Shown: in pieces, positions 8,455 to 15,408 of the stretch
How positions within the stretch are numbered: the stretch's first letter is position 1
Layout of the letters: each line of letters starts with the position of its first letter
Origin: Planctomycetota bacterium
GTDB taxonomy: Bacteria; Planctomycetota; PUPC01; JACPCR01
DNA length: 23,994 nucleotides
Reading direction: 5' to 3'
Assembly (NCBI GenBank): GCA_030740295.1
Contig: JASLXP010000938.1
Location: 1-23,994 of the forward strand
Translations under genes and position numbers: made by a program
Notes under the pieces: model-generated
The model's database searches: none
What the model saw: the letters and a program-made list of their open reading frames with translations, nothing else
Told to the model about the DNA's origin: nothing

Positions 8455-9360
8455 TTATTCTTTTTCTGTAAGCCACTTTTCTCTGTCCGCTTCGTCCTTG
8501 AGAAGTGGGAATTGCATTTCTTTTCGAAGGGCCAGGAATGCCTTTGCACAGTCGCGGGCGATGTTGCGGACCCGGGTGATATACCCGGTACGTTCGGTGA
8601 CACTGATGGCATTGCGGGCATCGAGCAGATTGAACGCGTGTGAACATTTCAACACGTAATCGTACGCCGGGATTGGCAGCCCTTCGGCCAGGGTGTCTTT
8701 GCACTCCTGTTCATATTTGTTGAAGAGGTCGAACATCATTTCCACGTTCGCCGTTTCAAAATTGTATTTCGAAAACTGCACTTCGTCTTCGTGATGGATT
8801 TCGCCATAGGTCACCCCATCAACCCAGGTGAGATCGTACACGCTTTCCTTCTGCTGAATGAACATGGCGATACGCTCGAGGCCATAGGTGATCTCAGTGC
8901 AGATGGGGTCAAGCTCGACGCTTCCGACCTGTTGAAAATAGGTGAACTGCGTGATCTCCATTCCGTCGAGCCACACCTCCCACCCGAGCCCGGAGGCGCC
9001 GAGAGTAGGCGATTCCCAATCATCTTCGACAAAGCGGACGTCGTGCTTCTTGAGGTCGACGCCCAACGTTTCGATGCTCTTGAGATAGAGCTGCTGCGAG
9101 TCTTCGGGGGCCGGTTTGAGGATGGTCTGGTACTGGTAGTAGTGCTGTAGCCGGATTGGGTTCTCGCCGTAGCGTCCATCTGTGGGGCGCCTTGATGGCT
9201 CGACGTACGCGACGTTCCACGGCTCCGGCCCGAGCGATCTAAGCGTCGTGGCAGGGTTGAATGTGCCGGCGCCGACTTCGATGTCGTACGGCTGCCAGAG
9301 GACACAGCCGTAGTCAGACCAGTATTGATTTAATGAGTGAATGATTTCCTGGAACGTCAT
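8455..9360 (-). CDS. glyQ: Glycyl-tRNA synthetase alpha subunit
   Basis: The 301-aa protein is the class II catalytic subunit that activates glycine and transfers it to tRNA-Gly with GlyS. It carries the family signatures [19 protein letters not shown] at the start, [19 protein letters not shown] at 30-48, [19 protein letters not shown] at 126-144 and the motif-3-like TYGLER at 158-163. Length is normal for the family. The ATG at 9360 gives the canonical N-terminus. It lies 32 nt after a small membrane protein gene and 24 nt before glyS. Split alpha and beta genes fit most bacteria outside the groups with an eukaryote-like single-chain enzyme. Confidence 0.98.
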   Translation of the reverse strand: MTFQEIIHSLNQYWSDYGCVLWQPYDIEVGAGTFNPATTLRSLGPEPWNVAYVEPSRRPTDGRYGENPIRLQHYYQYQTILKPAPEDSQQLYLKSIETLGVDLKKHDVRFVEDDWESPTLGASGLGWEVWLDGMEITQFTYFQQVGSVELDPICTEITYGLERIAMFIQQKESVYDLTWVDGVTYGEIHHEDEVQFSKYNFETANVEMMFDLFNKYEQECKDTLAEGLPIPAYDYVLKCSHAFNLLDARNAISVTERTGYITRVRNIARDCAKAFLALRKEMQFPLLKDEADREKWLTEKE

Positions 9361-9392
9361 GATGTGTTTCGTGGTGCGTAGTACTCTTGCCT

Positions 9393-9716
9393 CTAATTCT
9401 CAGTTTCCCTGTTGCCGTCTTGCCATGAATCCGGCCCGCCCTGTCCGAACTGAAATGGACCGGCATTAGTCTGTTTATGTTCTCGGGTGAGTCTGTTCAG
9501 TCTCCTCATTCGGCGGATAAAAATGATGATCATGATTGCTGCCGCCGCATACATGAGATACAGCCAGTGACGGCCCTGCCACCGCAGGAAGATCGGCCAC
9601 ACCGAAGCGATGGCAAGAATGACGGCCGCATCTTCCCACCACGGAGTCGAGGGTGGCTCTGGCCCTTCCTGTCCGGGGGAGCCGGGTGTAAAGGGTGCGG
9701 GGCCTTCAGGAAGCAT
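9393..9716 (-). CDS. Small membrane protein of unknown function between moaC and glyQ
   Basis: The 107-aa protein starts with a Pro-, Gly- and Glu-rich segment (residues 1-27). Two hydrophobic helices follow: about 29-43 ([17 protein letters not shown]) and about 50-66 ([17 protein letters not shown]). A basic stretch [14 protein letters not shown] suggests a cytoplasmic C-terminus under the positive-inside rule. I chose the ATG at 9716 because it overlaps the moaC stop by 11 nt, typical of translational coupling. An earlier in-frame ATG at 9752 would extend the protein 12 residues into moaC. I recognise no family. It could be a membrane anchor or scaffold, but function is not deducible. Confidence 0.7.
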   Translation of the reverse strand: MLPEGPAPFTPGSPGQEGPEPPSTPWWEDAAVILAIASVWPIFLRWQGRHWLYLMYAAAAIMIIIFIRRMRRLNRLTREHKQTNAGPFQFGQGGPDSWQDGNRETEN

Positions 9717-10191
9717 CGTCTGCCTTTCGCTCGAAATGTCCGCTCTTACCACCTGTTTTTTCGGTCAGGTAAAAGGGGCCGACTTCCATACCCCGGTCAA
9801 CGGCTTTGCACATATCGTAAACGGTCAGGCCGGCGGCCATCGCGGCAGTCAAGGCCTCCATCTCAACTCCGGTTTTGGAGGATGTTTTCGTGAATGCGCG
9901 AATCTTCAAGCGAGTGTCATCCAGAAACTCGAACTCAACCTCCGCCTTTTCCAACGGAATCGGATGACAGAGCGGCACAAGATCGGCAGTCTTCTTTGAA
10001 GCCATGATGCCGGCAACCCGGGCGATCTGGAGGACGTCTCCCTTGGCTACCTGTTTGTCACGGATTAATTTGAGGGTCTCGGCCTCCATGGCGACCGTGC
10101 CCTCGGCGATTGCAGTGCGCATGGTGATCTCTTTTCCGCTGACGTCCACCATCCTGGCGGCCCCCGACTCATCGAAGTGAGTAAGCTCCAT
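9706..10191 (-). CDS. moaC: Cyclic pyranopterin monophosphate synthase
   Basis: The 161-aa protein is full length for MoaC, which converts the 3',8-cyclo-GTP product of MoaA to cyclic pyranopterin monophosphate in molybdenum cofactor synthesis. The hallmark motifs are present: MVDVSGKEITMRTAIAEG at 14-31, SKKTADLVPLCHPIPL at 65-80, GVEMEALTAAMAAGLTVYD at 108-126, and the catalytic Lys/Asp region DMCKAVDRGM at 126-135 (K129, D132). The start at 10191 lies 2 nt after the stop of a small membrane protein gene, and its own end overlaps the next gene by 11 nt. It therefore sits in the middle of a tightly packed operon ending in glyQS. No other molybdenum-cofactor gene is in the window. Confidence 0.97.
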   Translation of the reverse strand: MELTHFDESGAARMVDVSGKEITMRTAIAEGTVAMEAETLKLIRDKQVAKGDVLQIARVAGIMASKKTADLVPLCHPIPLEKAEVEFEFLDDTRLKIRAFTKTSSKTGVEMEALTAAMAAGLTVYDMCKAVDRGMEVGPFYLTEKTGGKSGHFERKADDAS

Positions 10192-10193
10192 GA

Positions 10194-10373
10194 TTATTCC
10201 AGGCTGTCAGGGGCGCCTTTGCCCTGAAGCAGCTTCCCAATGAGGAATAGAACGATCGCGCCGGCCAGCACCTTCATCTCAAATTTGACGTCGTTTTCCA
10301 TGAAGCCGGCCATCAACCCCATCGGCAGAATGCAGAGCGCTACAAGCTGGAGCAGGCGACCAAAGTGAGACAT
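10194..10373 (-). CDS. Small two-helix membrane protein, first gene of the moaC-glyQS operon
   Basis: The 59-aa frame has an ATG at 10373 and a TAA at 10194-10196, and is separated from the moaC start by only 2 nt. Hydrophobic segments lie at about 7-25 (LLQLVALCILPMGLMAGFM) and about 34-49 (MKVLAGAIVLFLIGKLLQ), with an acidic turn ENDVKFE between. This predicts a short inner-membrane hairpin. A TATAAT-type promoter lies about 40 nt upstream, with a short leader and no obvious Shine-Dalgarno. Tight spacing to moaC, the hydrophobic pattern and the promoter support a real gene despite its size. The family is not recognised; similar two-helix proteins are common in planctomycete-like genomes. 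Confidence 0.65.
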   Translation of the reverse strand: MSHFGRLLQLVALCILPMGLMAGFMENDVKFEMKVLAGAIVLFLIGKLLQGKGAPDSLE

Positions 10374-10412
10374 GAAACTGGTGTGTTAAAGCGGATGAAT
10401 ATCGGGCGGCGA

Positions 10413-10440
10413 ATTATAGAGAGTGGAAGAGAGGTAACAA
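10413..10440 (-). promoter_or_regulatory. Sigma70-like promoter of the moaC-glyQS operon
   Basis: On the minus strand a TTGTTA -35 box (10435-10440) and a perfect TATAAT -10 box (10413-10418) are separated by 16 nt. Transcription would begin near 10405, giving a leader of about 32 nt before the start codon at 10373. The seven-copy heptamer array begins 10 nt upstream of the -35 box. The prediction comes from sequence only. Confidence 0.55.
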
Positions 10441-10450
10441 TCGGCGCGGG

Positions 10451-10499
10451 TGAATGGTGAATGGTGAATGGTGAATGGTGAATGGTGAATGGTGAATGG
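10451..10499. repeat. Seven perfect tandem copies of heptamer TGAATGG
   Basis: The 49-bp stretch is seven uninterrupted TGAATGG units (minus strand CCATTCA). It sits immediately upstream of the predicted operon promoter. Perfect short repeats of this kind expand and contract by replication slippage. It resembles the heptanucleotide short tandem repeats described in cyanobacteria. It is not a CRISPR because there are no spacers. Confidence 0.95.
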
Positions 10500-10588
10500 T
10501 GGAAGAATGGCTTTCCTCCCATCTGTGGCCGATTAGTCGTCTACAAGTCCCCAAACTGGACAGATGAGTCAAGTTTCGGTGAAGCACT

Positions 10589-10667
10589 GTAGCTCTGGCC
10601 TCCAGGCCGGAGTTTCGCGGGCGAGCCCTCGGCTCGCATAAGACGCCGCCCTGGAGGGCAGCGCTAC
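10589..10667. repeat. Three-hairpin REP/BIME-like element
   Basis: Outer arms at 10589-10610 and 10646-10667 are inverted copies matching at 19 of 22 positions. Each arm also folds on itself: GGCCT-CC-AGGCC at 10597-10608 and GCCCT-GG-AGGGC at 10648-10659. A third perfect 7-bp hairpin, GCGAGCC-CTC-GGCTCGC, lies between at 10621-10637. Two of the three differences between the arms are paired in the individual hairpins and compensate each other, so the structure rather than the sequence has been preserved. This pattern is typical of REP-type palindromes. No transposase is visible nearby. Confidence 0.7.
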
Positions 10668-10753
10668 GATGGGCTGCTCGACGGTTTGAGGCGAAGCTTC
10701 GCTAGAATTTGCATGGACACTTTTTCACTGACAACCATTTCAGGAGCGTCGCC

Positions 10754-10884
10754 ATGAGCGAAACATGCGATCTCACCACAGAAAAATGCAAGCCCCACTC
10801 ACCAGAGACGAATCAGAGGGACTTTTCAAACAAACTCCGGATTTGACGATTACTGATGACGGCATCCGTATCCAGCGTAAGTAG
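10754..10884 (+). pseudogene. Decayed 5' fragment of a pterin-4a-carbinolamine dehydratase gene
   Basis: A frame from the ATG at 10754, with a good ribosome site (AGGAG, 8 nt upstream), begins MSETCDLTTEKCKP. A +2 shift then continues as APLTRDESEGLFKQTPDLTI and TDDGIRIQRK before a TAG at 10882-10884. Joined, these resemble the N-terminus of pterin-4a-carbinolamine dehydratase, where a Cys-Glu-Gly-Gly linker normally joins the KCKP and PLTR parts and the chain continues through a REFxFKDF segment. The linker is missing, which explains the frame change, and the rest of the domain, including the catalytic His motif, is absent. A faint NFVAAM match at about 10892-10909 may be more of it. The family assignment is from memory of the motif order; the broken state is seen directly. 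Confidence 0.5.
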
Positions 10885-11142
10885 ACTGTGAGTAACTTCG
10901 TTGCCGCGATGTAGCAGAGGCGCGCAAAACTGATTGTAGGATGGCCGTCTCGGCCGTCTCAGGTGGATGCGGCCTCAGACGGGCGAGGACGACCATCCTA
11001 CGATTCATCCTACGATTCGACCGCAGAAGTGAGAGGATAAGGAAGGGGATCGCCGAACAGGGAATACCGGCATGGGTTGCCCCTCGAGCGTGTTGCCCCT
11101 TTAGCGCGGCGCGGGCACTACAGCTCTTGCAGGGCGGAAGCC
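10885..11142. repeat. Intergenic region with imperfect inverted repeat and tandem 12-mer
   Basis: Arms at about 10931-10963 and 10970-11008 form an imperfect inverted repeat of about 34 bp with a short loop, with the shared core GTAGGATGG. The 12-mer CATCCTACGATT is perfectly duplicated in tandem at 10994-11005 and 11006-11017, the first copy lying in the right arm. A small hairpin AGGGC-GGAA-GCCCT at 11131-11144 overlaps the stop codon of the minus-strand DUF4838 gene; it has no U-tract. I see no gene in this stretch beyond the dehydratase remnant to its left. Confidence 0.6.
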
Positions 11143-13437
11143 CTATTTCTCCCGGTAGAAGAGCACCGGGCCCATCAGCCCGCCAGTGCCCAATTCATTG
11201 ATCCATCCGGCCGGCCGGCTGCCTTTGATCGTGATCTGGTTTTGGGCACCGGGCCTGATGGCGGAAGTTACCTCGAAGGAACCTGGGACGGAGTAACCGA
11301 TGAAGTGCTCGACAGTTTCTCCCTTGCTGTTGACGTAAGGGATATGCCGTCCGTTCACGAACAGCCTGCACACGCTATCGGCACAGCTCAGCCACAGGTA
11401 CACCTTCTTGCCTTCCGGAATTGCGGGCATCCTGATCTGTGTGCGGTACCAGACCGATCCGAAGAAATCGAAGAGGCCCAGAGATGACCACGTGTCAACG
11501 CTGGGGTCGGTCGTCTTCCATTCCTGGTCTTTGAAGTCGGCCTTTTCCCAGCCAAGTGCCTCTCCCTTCTTTTCTCTATCCACCTGATACTTCCACTTCC
11601 GGATCGACCGAGTAACGATTGCGAAGTCTTTTGCCACGCGGGATCCATCACGGTAGATGGGCATGAAGAATCGGCCGAAATACTGGCCCTGGTACCGCCC
11701 AAAGGCGGATTCCTGCCGGTATTCGTCTCCCAAGGAAGCCCAGGTTCCGAGGAATCGGTTACCGTCCCGCCCCAAGTAGCGCAATCTACCGTTGGCGAGG
11801 TCCCAACGCATTTTCATGAAGAGCTCGAACTGCCGGAGCGAATAGTCCGCGAATTTCACACGGCGGAACTCCATGACAGTCTGACTGGCAGCCATGGCTT
11901 CATTCATGGCCTCGCGTGCGGCTTTCATGACTTCGGGCGTAAAGCGGCGTCCGTGTCCGAAGACGTTGCCCGCATGCTCCGGGACCTTGGTCCACGCATC
12001 ATCGAAAATGTACCAGTATCTTCGCATGGGCGCCGATGCGGCCCCGTAGAAGCGAGTGAAGAACTCATTGAGGATTTCGTCGGGTTTCTCGTCGGGATAC
12101 CAGGGAATGCGGATGTTCAGGTAAATCCCCGGCAGGCTTCCCTCGAAGGTCGGCATACTCTCGGGCATCCAGAACCGCACTTTATTCGCGTAGTAGGTCG
12201 GGAGCTCGTCACTCCAGAGCCTCATCATCGGGTAGGGGGCGTTCACCTCCGCGAGGTTGAACAGGTACCCTCGGAATGCCAGCCATTTGGCTACCTTTCC
12301 CCAACCCTTGACGATGGGCTGGATGGCTTGACGGGACGGGCAATCGGCATTGAGCATGGAATGCGCGCGGCAGTAGGTGATGGGCGCCAAAGCGATAACG
12401 ACATTGGGGTGCGGCTTTTCGCGGATCGGCGGCCGCGTGTACTGAACGTAGGCATAGAGGCCAAACAGGACGTCCGGGTACTTCGCGGTCACTCGTTCGG
12501 CAATCTGGTTGGCAAAGTGGACCATCCGGTCGGAAAGTGAGACGCATCCCACGGTCGGGTCCCAGTCACCTGCATCCAGGGCTTTACACTTCTTGCATTC
12601 GCAGAAGCTGGTGCCGTCTGCCGGCGAAAGGGTGACTGAAGGCCGGTAGACCTTGTCCAGGCGGGTGATGATGGTCTCCGCAACGGCTTGGGCGACCTCC
12701 GGATTTCCCCAACAGATACGGCCGGTGGGGGGTCGCTTGCCATTCCGCTCTGCGTTCCAGTCCGGATGCGCTTCCCTCTGTTCCGCTGAAATGTACCCCT
12801 CCAGGCCGTGTGCTCCTTGAACCTGAAGGCCGCCGAGACGATTGCGTCTCTTGAAGTCCGGGCCGGCGTACCAGATGCTGCGGTAGAGCGTCGCCGGCAC
12901 CCGCGAGACGTCCATCTCTGGCAGACTGATTGTCTTCCTCCTGGGAACGACTTCTCCCATCTCTCCCGGCAGGTACCAGCGGCACCCCAGGCGATCCAGA
13001 ATCTCATAGATAGCGTAGCTGGTGGCCAAATCACTCTCCCCGATGCAGGCGATGGCCTTTCTCGTGACGACCAACCGATGTCCCTGCTTTGCCGGAGCTG
13101 AGACGGACGGCGGCCCGAATCGCTTCTCTCCAAGTTCCCCAATCAGGATGGGTATGGACTTGGGTCTGTCGGGGGGATCGCCCACGATGGCGTCGATCTC
13201 CGCTCCTGTCATTTTGGCAAGGTACATGGCCAAGTCGTTCACCGACGCGGCCAGCAGGGGACGAGTATTCTCCTTCCTCGGCTTCTTTGTCCACGGCTCG
13301 GGCTTGACCGGGGTGTAAATGGTGACCTTCGCCTGCCCGTTCTTGACGAGCCTGACGTCCCTGCCGGAAGCGGGACTGACGAAAATGCCACATGAGATCA
13401 GAACAGTTAGTGTTCTCAAGCCGGGTGGGTGTTTCAC
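11143..13437 (-). CDS. Secreted DUF4838 protein, alpha-glucuronidase-like architecture
   Basis: I place the start at the GTG at 13437, giving 764 aa, because AGAGG lies 6 nt upstream and the frame then opens with a signal peptide (LRTLTVLISCGIFVSPASG). The frame stays open 77 codons further up to an ATG, but that extension is basic, proline-rich and hides the signal. Residues about 30-175 resemble the N-terminal beta domain of GH67-like enzymes, ending in the characteristic SYAIYEILDRLGCRWYLPGE. About 180-520 is the DUF4838 barrel with the C279-x-C281-xx-C284 knuckle (FCECKKCKALD), followed by HFANQIAE and KYPDVLFGLYAY. The C-terminal 150 residues form a galactose-binding-like sandwich (VYLWLSCADSVCRLFVNGRHIP). 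It probably acts on uronic-acid or other glycans outside the cytoplasm. The exact reaction is unknown for this family. Confidence 0.85.
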   Translation of the reverse strand: MKHPPGLRTLTVLISCGIFVSPASGRDVRLVKNGQAKVTIYTPVKPEPWTKKPRKENTRPLLAASVNDLAMYLAKMTGAEIDAIVGDPPDRPKSIPILIGELGEKRFGPPSVSAPAKQGHRLVVTRKAIACIGESDLATSYAIYEILDRLGCRWYLPGEMGEVVPRRKTISLPEMDVSRVPATLYRSIWYAGPDFKRRNRLGGLQVQGAHGLEGYISAEQREAHPDWNAERNGKRPPTGRICWGNPEVAQAVAETIITRLDKVYRPSVTLSPADGTSFCECKKCKALDAGDWDPTVGCVSLSDRMVHFANQIAERVTAKYPDVLFGLYAYVQYTRPPIREKPHPNVVIALAPITYCRAHSMLNADCPSRQAIQPIVKGWGKVAKWLAFRGYLFNLAEVNAPYPMMRLWSDELPTYYANKVRFWMPESMPTFEGSLPGIYLNIRIPWYPDEKPDEILNEFFTRFYGAASAPMRRYWYIFDDAWTKVPEHAGNVFGHGRRFTPEVMKAAREAMNEAMAASQTVMEFRRVKFADYSLRQFELFMKMRWDLANGRLRYLGRDGNRFLGTWASLGDEYRQESAFGRYQGQYFGRFFMPIYRDGSRVAKDFAIVTRSIRKWKYQVDREKKGEALGWEKADFKDQEWKTTDPSVDTWSSLGLFDFFGSVWYRTQIRMPAIPEGKKVYLWLSCADSVCRLFVNGRHIPYVNSKGETVEHFIGYSVPGSFEVTSAIRPGAQNQITIKGSRPAGWINELGTGGLMGPVLFYREK

Positions 13438-13788
13438 TTTTTCCTCTCTTTCAGACCATCGGAGAACGATCCTGAGTTGGTGGTGACCCTTCTCGATTCT
13501 TGGGAGCTCCCTAAATGGCCGGCCTGCAGCCAGGCCACCACTCGGCTTCGCAAGGCCCTTGCGGACCTGCCCCGTGCCACTATACCCGCGTGGCAGGAGC
13601 CGAGCACCAGGAGGATCAGAGGAAAAACCACCGAGTCTTCCCATCCTGAGTTGCCGTGAAGTTGCCATCGACGCTCATTTGCTGAGAATTCAGAATGGAG
13701 AAGGTGGAATGATGACTGACCAAATCCTAATAATGGAAATTCGAGATCAGGTCTACTTCGTTCCTGTTCGCATCGAGTCGCACTGACA
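13438..13788. other. Divergent intergenic region between the DUF4838 gene and the FAH-type gene
   Basis: The 351 bp hold an inverted repeat TGCCAC/GTGGCA (13575-13580 and 13590-13595, 9-nt loop) and a possible 25-codon leader frame at 13709-13786. The reading frame of the DUF4838 gene continues open through it, but composition and the buried signal peptide argue against coding. Promoters for both directions should lie here; I found no convincing -35/-10 pair. Confidence 0.5.
13709..13786 (+). CDS. Possible 25-aa leader peptide upstream of the FAH-type gene
   Basis: The frame MMTDQILIMEIRDQVYFVPV plus five residues has a GGAG ribosome site 8 nt before its ATG, and ends 2 nt before the next start codon. 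That gene has no Shine-Dalgarno of its own, so this frame may serve to couple its translation. No homology is recognised, and it may be chance. Confidence 0.3.
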   Translation: MMTDQILIMEIRDQVYFVPVRIESH

Positions 13789-14694
13789 ATGTCAAAGTAC
13801 GGTCTGTTCGATCCAGAATGTATCAGAAAGGCTGCGGCTGTTGCGGTGTGCCTTTTCTTTCTGACGCTTCCGTCCTGCTCTCTCAGGCGGCCGTGCCCAT
13901 ATTGCAGACCCCAGCTTCATGAAAATGAGACCTCTCATCTTGCAGATCTCAGGCAGGCGAAAACCAACGTCCCGCTCACGACTCGATTCGGGGATTTCAG
14001 CATCGAGGATGCTTACCGGATTCAGGATGCGTTCACTCTTTACGCAAGCCGGCAGGGCGACCCATCCGCCGGTTACAAAGTGGCGTTCACCAGCAAACCT
14101 GCCCAGGAAATGTTCGGTGTGACGGCCCCCGTTTATGGCAGACTGTTTCGATCGATGGAGCGACCAGCCAACGGAACGCTCAAGCAGAGCGAGTTCATAT
14201 TCTTTCATATTGAGCCGGAAGTAGCGTTCAAGTTGAAGAAAGGTATCACGGCAAAAATCGAGACGATCGAAGAGTTGCTTCCATATGTCGCTTCAGTCCA
14301 CGCGGCATTCGATATCCCCGACCTTCGTTTCAAATTCGAGGGCAAGCCGAACGTTGCTGACCTCATTGCGGATGCCGCGGCCGCGCATCGGTTCATGCTG
14401 GGGACCGGCCACGAGCCGTCGAAAATCGACATGAACAAAGTGACCGCGAGGCTTTCTGTGAATGGTAAAGAAGTCTCGAAAGCCCCCGCCAGCGCAGCGC
14501 TGGGCAATCCATGGAATGTCCTGCTCTGGCTCGCGAATCTTCAGATTGAACGAGGTCGGCCTCTTCGAAAAGGCGAGGTCATCCTGACTGGAGCGCTTGG
14601 CAAGCCGTATAAAGCCAAGGGAGCCGCTGCAGTCGGCACCTACGATGCAGACCTTGGTCCACTCGGCAAGATCCGATGTCGTCTGGTTGATTAA
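13789..14694 (+). CDS. FAH-superfamily 2-keto-4-pentenoate hydratase / 2-oxo-3-hexenedioate decarboxylase-like lipoprotein
   Basis: The 301-aa protein has an N-terminal extension with a hydrophobic segment (AAAVAVCLFFLTLPSC) ending in a lipobox-like LPSC, with C30 as predicted lipidation site, followed by CPYC. From about residue 50 it is a complete FAH/MhpD-type domain: FSIEDAYRIQDAF at 70-82, GYKVAFTSKPAQEMFG at 95-110, the metal-binding pair E142/E144 in HIEPEVAFKL, and the C-terminal PWNVLLWLANLQIERGRPL and KGEVILTGALG. Cytosolic relatives hydrate or decarboxylate 2-oxo-enoic acids from aromatic meta-cleavage. An exported lipoprotein version is unusual. LutC follows after 20 nt, so the two are likely co-transcribed. 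The domain call is firm; localisation is predicted. Confidence 0.82.
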   Translation: MSKYGLFDPECIRKAAAVAVCLFFLTLPSCSLRRPCPYCRPQLHENETSHLADLRQAKTNVPLTTRFGDFSIEDAYRIQDAFTLYASRQGDPSAGYKVAFTSKPAQEMFGVTAPVYGRLFRSMERPANGTLKQSEFIFFHIEPEVAFKLKKGITAKIETIEELLPYVASVHAAFDIPDLRFKFEGKPNVADLIADAAAAHRFMLGTGHEPSKIDMNKVTARLSVNGKEVSKAPASAALGNPWNVLLWLANLQIERGRPLRKGEVILTGALGKPYKAKGAAAVGTYDADLGPLGKIRCRLVD

Positions 14695-14714
14695 CATGCC
14701 TCTGCTTCACAGCA

Positions 14715-15308
14715 ATGTCCGATAGCAAACAGACCATCCTTACAGCCATTCGGCAGCAGAATCTGCCCGGGCTCTCCCATCCGGGTTTGCAGACGGAGAA
14801 GATCACCTACGAAGATCCGCTCCAGCAGTTCAAGGCCACTCTCGAGGCGGTTGGCGGCGTCTGTCATGAGGTGAATTCAGAGGCCGAAATTGAATACCGT
14901 CTGCAGAAGGTCGATGCCTACGCGAAGGCTGGTGAGGTCTGTTCCTCCCTCTCCGGCTTCGAAAAGGCCAACATCGATCTCGATGCCATCGACGATCCGC
15001 ACGAGGTCGAGACCATCGATTTCGCTATTCTGCGTGGCCAGTTCGCCGTCGCCGAAAACGCGGCCATCTGGGCCACTGACGCGGGCATCAGGCATCGCGT
15101 TGTTTATTTCGTCGTTCAGCACCTTGCCCTCGTCGTTCCGAAAACCGAGATCGTCCACAACATGCACGAGGCGTACGGGCGCCTCACCTTCACAAAGCCT
15201 GAATTCGGATGCTTCATCTCCGGCCCCTCGAAGACTGCGGATATCGAGCAATCCCTGGTCATCGGCGCGCACGGACCGAGGTCCTTGCATGTTTTTCTTG
15301 TCGGGTGA
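14715..15308 (+). CDS. LUD-domain protein, LutC/YkgG-like
   Basis: The 197-aa protein ends in the family signature SGPSKTADIEQSLVIGAHGPRSL with a terminal VFLVG, as in LutC. It also has the LUD-type middle region (AVAENAAIWATDAG, VVPKTEIVHNMHEAYGRL). LutC works with LutA and LutB in oxidising L-lactate to pyruvate in Bacillus, but neither partner is in the window. The order with a FAH-type hydratase lipoprotein 20 nt upstream suggests co-transcription and a different or auxiliary role. The start at 14715 is the first ATG after the previous stop and gives a length close to the family. It converges on the GNAT gene. Confidence 0.85.
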   Translation: MSDSKQTILTAIRQQNLPGLSHPGLQTEKITYEDPLQQFKATLEAVGGVCHEVNSEAEIEYRLQKVDAYAKAGEVCSSLSGFEKANIDLDAIDDPHEVETIDFAILRGQFAVAENAAIWATDAGIRHRVVYFVVQHLALVVPKTEIVHNMHEAYGRLTFTKPEFGCFISGPSKTADIEQSLVIGAHGPRSLHVFLVG

Positions 15309-15408
15309 TAACCGCACAACTCTCTTAAGTGGCCGCCGGTATGCCTCGTGGCGACAGCCATCCAGCTAAGACGGCAAATGTTTATTGCAGAGCCCGGATC
15401 GTATACGC

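Noticed and set aside
9717..9752. Upstream ATG at 9752 for the small membrane protein
   Set aside because: It would overlap moaC by 47 nt; the ATG at 9716 gives the common short stop/start overlap of 11 nt.
10451..10499. CRISPR array
   Set aside because: Units are 7 bp in direct tandem with no spacers and no cas genes nearby.
10754..10846. Independent 30-aa small protein MSETCDLTTEKCKP...
   Set aside because: It has a good ribosome site, but joined with the next frame it matches the start of a pterin-4a-carbinolamine dehydratase, so a relic explains it better.
11131..11144. Hairpin AGGGC-GGAA-GCCCT at the end of the DUF4838 gene as a terminator
   Set aside because: The stem is only 5 bp, overlaps the stop codon and has no U-tract.
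13438..13668. N-terminal extension of the DUF4838 gene to an ATG at 13668
   Set aside because: It would bury the signal peptide at residue 80; the GTG at 13437 has AGAGG upstream and leaves a clean signal peptide.
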